From positions 1-14,457 of the forward strand of contig JBGOTP010000094.1 of the NCBI GenBank assembly GCA_041476545.1: a stretch of 14,457 bases of DNA, given 5' to 3'. The position numbers were made by a program, and so were the translations under genes. Below the pieces are notes generated by a model. It was given only the letters and a program-made list of their open reading frames with translations, was not told where the DNA came from and made no database searches. The DNA is from JBGOTP01 sp041476545. Its GTDB lineage: Bacteria; Acidobacteriota; Vicinamibacteria; Vicinamibacterales; CAVVIG01. Positions 1 through 5,069 of the stretch are shown piece after piece; position 1 is the first letter of the stretch; every line of letters begins with the position of its first letter.

Positions 1-2
1 AA

Positions 3-152
3 CCGCTTGCACTATTTCCTAACCGACTGCTGGCTTGGACCGTGCTCGTGGGACTATTCGACGGTGGTCTCGCCGCACTACTTGGGGCATGGCTCTACGA
101 CGGCATGCGGCAGAATCCGAGAACCGTCTCACGTGCTTTGCCAGCACCATAA
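3..152 (+). CDS. C-terminal fragment of a membrane protein (5' end outside window)
   Basis: The third forward frame is open from the left edge to a TAA at 150-152 and gives 49 residues. They contain a long hydrophobic stretch (LLAWTVLVGLF, then GLAALLGAWLY) ending in a charged, polar tail (YDGMRQNPRTVSR). This is what the last transmembrane helix of a small integral membrane protein and its tail look like. The other two forward frames either hit an early stop or give a Cys/His/Trp-rich composition that does not look like protein. The family cannot be named from this piece. Codon third positions are less G+C-rich than in the downstream genes, so the call is tentative. No terminator with a T-run follows it. 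Confidence 0.5.
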   Translation, partial: PLALFPNRLLAWTVLVGLFDGGLAALLGAWLYDGMRQNPRTVSRALPAP

Positions 153-324
153 ATGCTGAGGGGACGCGATTTGTTGGCATCTGGCAATCTGGCTGAGCAA
201 CCGGAAAGATAGGTAACAGCCGCCTAAACTAACAGGCGATGACGGCGACGCCGGATGCGACCGTGGTCGGCGCGGCTTGTCGCCAATCCGTTCGACGGGG
301 GTCGTGAAACGACGCGTGGCGATC

Positions 325-360
325 GAGCTCTCTGACTCTGCGAACTCCGCGTGCTCTGCC
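325..360. repeat. CTCTGCG/CTCCGCG short-period repeat
   Basis: Degenerate reiterations of a CTCTGCGNA-like unit (CTCTGACTCTGCGAACTCCG, then CGTGCTCTGCC). The same style of sequence recurs inside cysG at 4232-4270. From memory, low-complexity CTCTGCG strings are scattered between genes in several G+C-rich environmental phyla. Function unknown. Confidence 0.5.
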
Positions 361-397
361 CTTCGACAAGCTCAGGGCATCCCGAGCCTGTCGAAGG
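359..397. repeat. REP-like imperfect palindrome
   Basis: The left arm CCTTCGACAAGCTCAGG (360-376) is the near reverse complement of CCGAGCCTGTCGAAGG (382-397). The long stem has one mismatch and one bulge and a loop of about 5 nt. It lies about 30 bp past the stop of the minus-strand aminopeptidase, so it could protect that transcript's 3' end or halt it. No T-run follows in that direction, so it is not a canonical intrinsic terminator. The CTTCGACAAGCTCAGG motif closely resembles a palindrome I recall from intergenic regions of many environmental bacteria. Confidence 0.7.
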
Positions 398-426
398 ATG
401 CGTCTAACGTCGTGACACGCACTTGG

Positions 427-3129
427 TCAGCGGCGGTCCGCCAGCCACGCCGCCATGATCGGCGCCTGCTTCGCTCTGAGCGCGATGCAGTTGTTCATGC
501 GCTCGATGGTCTGATCGATCGTCCGCGCCGCCGCTCCCAGTGTGTGCGCCGCGAAGAACGCCTTCACGTCGTCTCTCGCCTCCACGGTGCAGAACGAACC
601 AAGCGCTTCGACGATTCTCACATCGCCGAATGACACCGTCAGCTTCGGCTGGAGATCCGACCAGTGCTCCTTGACGAAGCTCCACGCCCGGACATTCACG
701 GCTGGATTGCCCAGAAAGCGAGTGAGGTATAGCGCCGTATCTTGACGACGGATGTCCGGAGCGAGGGAGTATTCGAGGGCGCGCTGCGACAGTGCCGGAT
801 CCTCGAACGCCGTTGCCGCGTACAGATAGCGGTAGTGCTCGTCTGGCACTGTCGCCCTCTCGGCGGCGGCGATGAGCGCATCGTAGAGCGTGCGGTCGCC
901 GTGCCGGGCAGCGACGCGCACGATGGCCGCCGCAGTCGTGGGATCAAGCCTCTCGGACGGCGCGAGTGGACTGGCGAGTGCGCGATCGAGCGCGGCGCGC
1001 GCGGCAGCGACGACATCGGGGTCGTCGCCGATGCCACCGAGCGCTCCGATCACGACAGCACGGAGCGCGCGGCGGTCGTCAGCGTCGGCGTCGATGCTGT
1101 TTACAGGCGCGACCCCGAGGTCGGCAAACAGCGGCTTCAGCAGCGTGCGCACCCATGCCGAGAAGCGTGCCTGCGTGCCGTCCGTGACGACGTGGTCGTG
1201 AATGAATTCGAGCCGGCCGACGATCTGCGCGAGCATGCCGGATGTGCGTTCCTGGCCGAACCCGCCGGCGAGTGTCAGGAAATCCGCGACGCTGTGACGT
1301 CCGGCGCTGACAAGCGCCCATTCATCGTCTGCAAGCGACGCTCGTTCGGGCGCGGTGAGTGTTGTCGCCACGTCGGGCGCCAGCGCGCGAAGCATCTCCG
1401 AAGAATAGGCCGTGCGAAAGTAGCCGCGTGCTCCCGCATTGATGAACGCCCACGGCTGGCAGCTGCTGCCGATGGTCATCGTGTCGGTGGCGCGCACCAG
1501 CAACTGACAGACGGCGTTCGACTGTCCTGGCGTTTTCACGCAGATCGGGATCTGCCACTGTTGATCCGGCTTGAACGTCTGGCTCGCAGATCCGGCGCCC
1601 GATCCGGGCGATCCGCCAGACCCGGTCGCGGATTGCCCCGCATCGAGAACGAAGCGGCTCTGGCGCAGGGAGAGCCGCGTGCGCCCGTTCCGGCAATCGA
1701 GCGACACCTCTACGACCGGCGCGCCGGGCTGGTTGACGAATGTCGGGAGGATGCGATCGACCGGTTTGCCGGAGACCGAGGCCATCACCGTCCAGAAATT
1801 CTCGGACGTCGCATTGCCGTAGGCGTACTTTTCAAGGTACGCGTTGATGCCTTTACGAATGAGATCCGGTCCGAGGTAGCCCTCAATCATGCGCATGACC
1901 GCCCCGCCTTTCTCGTAGGCGATCGCGTCGAACGACTCCTCGATCTGGGCGGGCGTTTCGACGCTGGAGCGAATCGCTCGTGTGGTCTTCAGCGCATCGA
2001 GTGTGAGCGCGCTGCGCGTTTCGTCCACCTCGTCGACCGCGATGTTCCACTCCGGCTTCAGTTCGCTGAGCGGACGATTGGCCATCCAGGTCGCGAATCC
2101 CTCGTTCAGCCACAAATCGTCCCACCATCGCATCGTGACGAGATCGCCAAACCACTGGTGCGACATCTCATGAGCCAGGATGGACGCGATGTTCTTGCGG
2201 GTCAGGGGCGATGCCGTGGCGGAATCGGCGAGCAGATCGGCTTCGCGATAGAAGATGGCGGCCGTGTTCTCCATCCCGCCGGCCGCGAAGTCGGGCACGG
2301 CGACCATGTCGAGCTTTCCGAATGGGTACTTGATGGAATAGTACCGGTTGTAGAACCTGAGAATGTCCTTGGCCCAATCGAGCGCGATGTGTCCGAGCTC
2401 CCGTTTGTTCGGCGTGGCGCAAATGCGAATCGGCACGTTCTCGGCCGAGTCTTCGAGACACTGGAAGTCCCCGACCGCCATCGCGACGAGATATGAGGAC
2501 ATCCGGGGGGAAGTGGCGAAGGTCAGCGTATGCCGTGCGGACCCGGGGCCGGGCGTGTCGGACAGGAGCGCGCCATTGGAAATGGCCGTGTCGCCGCGAT
2601 CGGCCGTGAGGCGCAGAGCGAACGTGGCTTTGAACGCAGGGTCGTCGAAGCAGGGGAAAGCACGCCGCGCGTCGCTTGCTTCGAACTGCGTCACCGCGTA
2701 GCGGCGTCCGCCCGACGTGCTGACATAGAAGCCGCGCAGTTCTTTGGACAACACGCCGGCATACGACACGTGGATCTCGGCAGCGCCCGCGGGGAGTGTT
2801 CGCGGCACCGTGAGCGTGGCGGTCTGCGCATCGCGATTGATGGTCACGTCCGCCGTCTGTGCCGCCTGGGTCGCGCCCGTTCGAATCGTCACCTCGTGGA
2901 ACGTGATATCGAGCGCGTTCAGGACGATGTGCGTCGTGGGCCGGTCGAGCTGGACGTGGATGGTCTCGACACCCTCGAATTGCGCTCCAGGCAGGTCGAC
3001 GTCGAACGCCAAATCGTAGTGGGCGGGCCGGACTTGAACAGGAAGCCGCTCCGCGAGAGGCGCAATCGATGCCCGCCACACCAGCAGAGCCGCGACCAGC
3101 AGAAGAACCGGAAGGCCCCGGGTTCGCAT
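427..3129 (-). CDS. Exported M1 family zinc aminopeptidase
   Basis: A 900-residue metallopeptidase of the M1 (aminopeptidase N/ERAP) family, which removes N-terminal residues from peptides. A hydrophobic N-terminal segment (about residues 5-18, after MRTRG) indicates export or a membrane anchor. The N-terminal beta domain (about 30-220) is followed by the exopeptidase motif GGMEN (284-288), the zinc site HEMSH (H320, E321, H324), the third ligand E343 in NEGF, and the catalytic Tyr405 in AYEKG. All key residues are present, so the enzyme should be active. The C-terminal half (about 560-900) is helical and ERAP-like. A Gly/Ser-rich stretch (501-515) interrupts the small beta domain and looks like a flexible loop. 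Length is normal for the family. The ATG at 3129 is chosen because the signal peptide follows directly and a TACACT hexamer lies 5 nt upstream. It is transcribed divergently from the cysG operon. Substrate range cannot be read from sequence. Confidence 0.96.
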   Translation of the reverse strand: MRTRGLPVLLLVAALLVWRASIAPLAERLPVQVRPAHYDLAFDVDLPGAQFEGVETIHVQLDRPTTHIVLNALDITFHEVTIRTGATQAAQTADVTINRDAQTATLTVPRTLPAGAAEIHVSYAGVLSKELRGFYVSTSGGRRYAVTQFEASDARRAFPCFDDPAFKATFALRLTADRGDTAISNGALLSDTPGPGSARHTLTFATSPRMSSYLVAMAVGDFQCLEDSAENVPIRICATPNKRELGHIALDWAKDILRFYNRYYSIKYPFGKLDMVAVPDFAAGGMENTAAIFYREADLLADSATASPLTRKNIASILAHEMSHQWFGDLVTMRWWDDLWLNEGFATWMANRPLSELKPEWNIAVDEVDETRSALTLDALKTTRAIRSSVETPAQIEESFDAIAYEKGGAVMRMIEGYLGPDLIRKGINAYLEKYAYGNATSENFWTVMASVSGKPVDRILPTFVNQPGAPVVEVSLDCRNGRTRLSLRQSRFVLDAGQSATGSGGSPGSGAGSASQTFKPDQQWQIPICVKTPGQSNAVCQLLVRATDTMTIGSSCQPWAFINAGARGYFRTAYSSEMLRALAPDVATTLTAPERASLADDEWALVSAGRHSVADFLTLAGGFGQERTSGMLAQIVGRLEFIHDHVVTDGTQARFSAWVRTLLKPLFADLGVAPVNSIDADADDRRALRAVVIGALGGIGDDPDVVAAARAALDRALASPLAPSERLDPTTAAAIVRVAARHGDRTLYDALIAAAERATVPDEHYRYLYAATAFEDPALSQRALEYSLAPDIRRQDTALYLTRFLGNPAVNVRAWSFVKEHWSDLQPKLTVSFGDVRIVEALGSFCTVEARDDVKAFFAAHTLGAAARTIDQTIERMNNCIALRAKQAPIMAAWLADRR

Positions 3130-3134
3130 ACTTC

Positions 3135-3140
3135 AGTGTA
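3135..3140 (-). promoter_or_regulatory. Candidate -10 box of the M1 aminopeptidase
   Basis: On the minus strand the hexamer TACACT ends 5 nt before the ATG at 3129. If used, transcription would begin at or next to the start codon, giving a leaderless mRNA. This agrees with the absence of a Shine-Dalgarno sequence. No good -35 hexamer is seen at 16-18 bp, because the upstream DNA is the C-rich strand of the G-run tract. Confidence 0.4.
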
Positions 3141-3151
3141 GCGTCACAACT

Positions 3152-3222
3152 AGGGCGGGTAGGGTAGGGTGGGTAGGGTGGGTAGGGCGGGTGGGGCAGG
3201 TGGGGCAGGTGGGGCAGGCAGG
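3152..3222 (+). repeat. G-run tract (potential G-quadruplex)
   Basis: Twelve runs of three or four G's are separated by 1-5 nt (TA, T, C or CAGGT). The tract begins as GGGTAGGGT-like units and changes to GGGGCAGGT units. Four-stranded folding of the plus strand is possible in several registers. The tract lies between the divergent aminopeptidase and cysG promoters. The minus strand reads as Pro/Thr- and Pro/Tyr-rich low-complexity peptide in two frames, which is not real coding. Confidence 0.8.
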
Positions 3223-3240
3223 TACGATCGCGCTGCTGAC

Positions 3241-3269
3241 TTGACCCGGCCGTGCGAAGGGAGTACTTA
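3241..3269 (+). promoter_or_regulatory. Candidate promoter of the cysG-reductase operon
   Basis: TTGACC at 3241-3246 is a good -35 hexamer. After a 17-bp spacer, TACTTA (3264-3269) is a weak -10. The predicted start site near 3275-3277 lies inside the palindrome at 3272-3284. This would give a leader of about 210 nt before the cysG ATG. Confidence 0.4.
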
Positions 3270-3271
3270 TT

Positions 3272-3284
3272 AGCACATTGTGCT
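3272..3284. promoter_or_regulatory. Perfect 13-bp palindrome, probable repressor operator
   Basis: AGCACA-T-TGTGCT is a perfect inverted repeat directly downstream of the candidate -10. At this place a bound dimeric regulator would block transcription initiation. I do not recognise the box as that of a known sulfur regulator such as CysB or CymR. Its regulator gene is not in the window. As RNA it would form a 6-bp hairpin with an impossibly small loop, so a DNA role is more likely. Confidence 0.45.
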
Positions 3285-3293
3285 GATTGGGAG

Positions 3294-3416
3294 ATGCAGC
3301 TGTTGTCGCCGGTGCAGGCAGTGTCGTCCGTGGTGTCACCAATTGAAGCGCCCTCGTGCCAGCCGTTCAGGCTTCGGTCCAATCGGTATTCCCCGTTAAC
3401 CGATTCACGTTCCTGA
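3294..3416 (+). CDS. Possible 40-codon leader ORF upstream of cysG
   Basis: An ATG at 3294 opens 40 codons, closed by TGA at 3414-3416. The peptide begins MQLLSPVQAV and contains SCQPF around its only Cys (codon 22). It has nine Ser and five Pro, and the last third is Ser/Arg-rich. Its stop lies 7 nt before the left arm of the terminator hairpin (3424-3455), the spacing at which a ribosome at the stop could cover that arm. Against it, GGGAG directly abuts the ATG instead of lying 5-9 nt away, and I recognise no homologue. It may be a regulatory leader peptide or a chance frame through structured RNA. Confidence 0.3.
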   Translation: MQLLSPVQAVSSVVSPIEAPSCQPFRLRSNRYSPLTDSRS

Positions 3417-3417
3417 A
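3365..3417 (+). promoter_or_regulatory. Nested RNA hairpin in the cysG leader
   Basis: TTCAGG (3366-3371) pairs with CCTGAA (3412-3417) and encloses a second stem, AATCGGT (3381-3387) with ACCGATT (3399-3405), around an 11-nt loop. Two helices joined by an internal loop directly before the terminator is the layout of an expression platform. I cannot match it to the SAM, cobalamin, TPP, FMN or T-box consensus. I also found no convincing alternative pairing with the terminator arms; the best is 5 bp, GCTTC with GAGGC. Confidence 0.35.
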
Positions 3418-3423
3418 ACCAAG

Positions 3424-3455
3424 GCCCGGGAGGCTCGCGCTTTCCGGGCTTTTTT
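3424..3455 (+). terminator. Intrinsic terminator in the cysG leader (probable attenuator)
   Basis: GCCCGGGAGGC (3424-3434) pairs along its full length with GCTTTCCGGGC (3439-3449) around a TCGC loop. The 11-bp stem includes two G-U pairs and is followed by six T's (3450-3455). It ends 30 nt before the cysG ATG. No plus-strand gene lies between it and the divergent aminopeptidase, so it has no upstream gene to end. The natural reading is conditional termination of the cysG transcript. Confidence 0.8.
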
Positions 3456-3485
3456 GTTACCGCGACGCGTTGAAACTTCGAGAAA

Positions 3486-5069
3486 ATGTCTGAGCTCCTC
3501 CCCCTTTTCGTCAATCTCCACGGCCGGCGCGTTCTGCTGGTCGGCGGCGGTCCGGTAGCGGCGTCCAAGCTGACGTCGCTTGTGGCCGCAGGCGCGAATG
3601 TCACAGTGGTCGCGCCGGAGATTCATGCCGAGATCGAGACGCACGCGGAGGTCGAGAAGCACGAGACGACCGGAGAGAGAGACGGAACCCCGGTCGGAAC
3701 GCCGCGCGTGGCGCAGGTAGCGATCGTCCGGCGCGCGTTCGTGTCGGCGGACCTCGATAGGGTCTGGCTCGTCGTCGCCGCCGCCACGCCGGCCGTGAAT
3801 CGCGCGGTGGCGGAAGCCGCGGACGAGCGGTGCCTGTTCGTGAACGCGGTGGACGACCCATCGAATGCGTCGGCGTTTCTGAGCGGCGTCGTCCGGCGTG
3901 ATGGCGTCACGATTGGCATTTCGACCAGTGGCGACGCGCCAGGGCTGACCGCCCTGATGCGGGAAGCAATCGACGCGCTCCTGCCAAGGGAGCTCGGCGA
4001 GTGGATGACCGAAGCCAGCCGGCAGCGCGCGACCTGGAAACGCGATGGTGTCCCGATGCCGGGGCGGCGGCCGCTGTTGCTGCAGGCTCTGAACCGGCTG
4101 TACGGAACGACGGTCAACGCCCGCCTCCGCGCGGGAACGACGGACGCGCTACGGCGAGGCCACGCCGAAAGGAACCGAAGGCGGGCGGCGGCCGCCGAGC
4201 CCGCAGAGCTGTTTGCTAAGAGCACTTCCCCGAGCAGCTCTGCGATCTCTGCGAGTTCTGCGGTTGATCGTAGCTTGGGTGAAGGTGTCCGCGGGCTTGG
4301 GCATGTGTCGATCGTCGGCGCCGGGCCTGGAGATCCCGGACTGCTGACGCGCACGGCGGTGGCGCGGCTGCGCGCGGCGGACCTTGTCCTCTACGACGCC
4401 CTCGTCAACGAACGCATCCTGCGCCTCGCGAGACGGGCGCAGCGCTTTTTTGTCGGCAAGCGCGCCGGCCGGCACGCCCTTTCGCAGACGGTGATTCACG
4501 CCGTCATGATTCGCGCGGCCCGCCGTGGACGGCGCGTCGTGCGCCTCAAGGGCGGCGACCCGTTTGTGTTCGGGCGCGGCGGAGAGGAAGCCCTCGCGCT
4601 CAAGCAGGCGCGCGTGCCATTCGACGTCGTGCCGGGCGTCACGAGTGTCGTGGCGGCGCCGGCGCTCGCCGGCATTCCGGTTACCCATCGCGGTGTCGCG
4701 TCAGCGTTCCTGGTCGTGAGCGGACACGACGAGCAGGCATTTGCGACATCCATTGGCGAACTGACGCCGAACGGCATGACCGTGGTCGTGCTCATGGGCC
4801 TTACGCGCCGTGCCGGTCTCGCGGCCGCCTTGATTCAGCGCGGCTGGGCGGCAGGCACGCCGGCCGCTCTCCTCGCTGAGGCGTCGACGCCGCAGCAGGA
4901 CGTGTGGCGCGGATCGCTCGGCGATCTCGCGGCGGGACGTGCCGATGTCGCAAGCGATGGCCCGGCGCTGTTGGTCGTCGGCGCGGTCGCCGCGCTGAGG
5001 GCTATTGCTGACGGGGCCGACTCACCAGTTCATCAGGACAACCTTTCGAGGATAGAGCAATGTCTGTAA
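3486..5069 (+). CDS. cysG: Siroheme synthase: fused precorrin-2 dehydrogenase/ferrochelatase and uroporphyrinogen-III C-methyltransferase
   Basis: A 527-residue CysG-type fusion that turns uroporphyrinogen III into siroheme by methylation, oxidation and iron insertion. The N-terminal part (about 1-210) has the NAD-binding VLLVGGGPVAASKL (glycines 20-22) and the VNAVDDP segment whose aspartates (D123, D124) match the catalytic region of CysG. The C-terminal methyltransferase (about 273-515) has GAGPGDPG (278 onward), DLVLYDALV, RLKGGDPFVFGRG (around K355-D358), PGVTS and AGIPVTHRG. It is about 70 residues longer than Salmonella CysG. The extra length is an acidic insertion near 46-75 and a Ser/Ala-rich linker (about 215-271) that contains a CTCTGCG repeat. 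The ATG at 3486 follows the weak purine stretch CGAGAAA. The 3' end overlaps the reductase gene by 10 nt, so the two are translated together, cofactor maker with cofactor user. The leader terminator at 3424-3455 probably controls both. Confidence 0.95.
   Translation: MSELLPLFVNLHGRRVLLVGGGPVAASKLTSLVAAGANVTVVAPEIHAEIETHAEVEKHETTGERDGTPVGTPRVAQVAIVRRAFVSADLDRVWLVVAAATPAVNRAVAEAADERCLFVNAVDDPSNASAFLSGVVRRDGVTIGISTSGDAPGLTALMREAIDALLPRELGEWMTEASRQRATWKRDGVPMPGRRPLLLQALNRLYGTTVNARLRAGTTDALRRGHAERNRRRAAAAEPAELFAKSTSPSSSAISASSAVDRSLGEGVRGLGHVSIVGAGPGDPGLLTRTAVARLRAADLVLYDALVNERILRLARRAQRFFVGKRAGRHALSQTVIHAVMIRAARRGRRVVRLKGGDPFVFGRGGEEALALKQARVPFDVVPGVTSVVAAPALAGIPVTHRGVASAFLVVSGHDEQAFATSIGELTPNGMTVVVLMGLTRRAGLAAALIQRGWAAGTPAALLAEASTPQQDVWRGSLGDLAAGRADVASDGPALLVVGAVAALRAIADGADSPVHQDNLSRIEQCL
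4232..4270 (+). repeat. CTCTGCG repeat embedded in the cysG interdomain linker
   Basis: Three tandem copies of a CTCTGCG/TTCTGCG unit (CTCTGCGATCTCTGCGAG, then TTCTGCGG) are read in frame as a Ser/Ala-rich peptide (SSSAISASSA) between the two catalytic halves of CysG. The same type of repeat occurs in non-coding DNA at 325-360. This suggests that an intergenic-type repeat was captured in the linker without breaking the frame. Confidence 0.6.

Larger units (their letters stand above)
153..426. other. Intergenic region without a convincing gene
   Basis: This stretch separates the left-edge membrane protein from the 3' end of the minus-strand aminopeptidase. It holds a small hairpin (CGCCT at 221-225 with AGGCG at 234-238, 8-nt loop), a CTCTGCG-type repeat (325-360) and an imperfect palindrome (359-397). 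A 118-codon open frame starting at 277 runs through these repeats and into the antisense of the aminopeptidase. It is Arg-rich, has no recognisable domain, and I regard it as chance. I see no tRNA or known riboswitch consensus here. Confidence 0.6.

Noticed and set aside
742..2496. 584-codon open frame on the plus strand
   Set aside because: It lies wholly antisense to the M1 aminopeptidase, which has every catalytic motif. Its composition is Arg/Gly-rich with no domain, a typical shadow in G+C-rich DNA.
3152..3222. CRISPR-like or VNTR array
   Set aside because: Units are only about 5-9 bp and G-only in character, with no spacers of constant length. It is a simple-sequence tract.
3223..3423. 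Known riboswitch or T-box in the cysG leader
   Set aside because: I looked for the SAM, cobalamin, TPP, FMN, glycine and T-box (AGGGUGGNACCGCG) signatures and found none. The element is left unnamed.
2168..3604. 478-codon open frame on the minus strand crossing the aminopeptidase start, the G-run tract and the cysG start
   Set aside because: It contains Pro/Tyr/His low-complexity from the G-run tract, is frame-shifted relative to the real peptidase, and has no recognisable domain.
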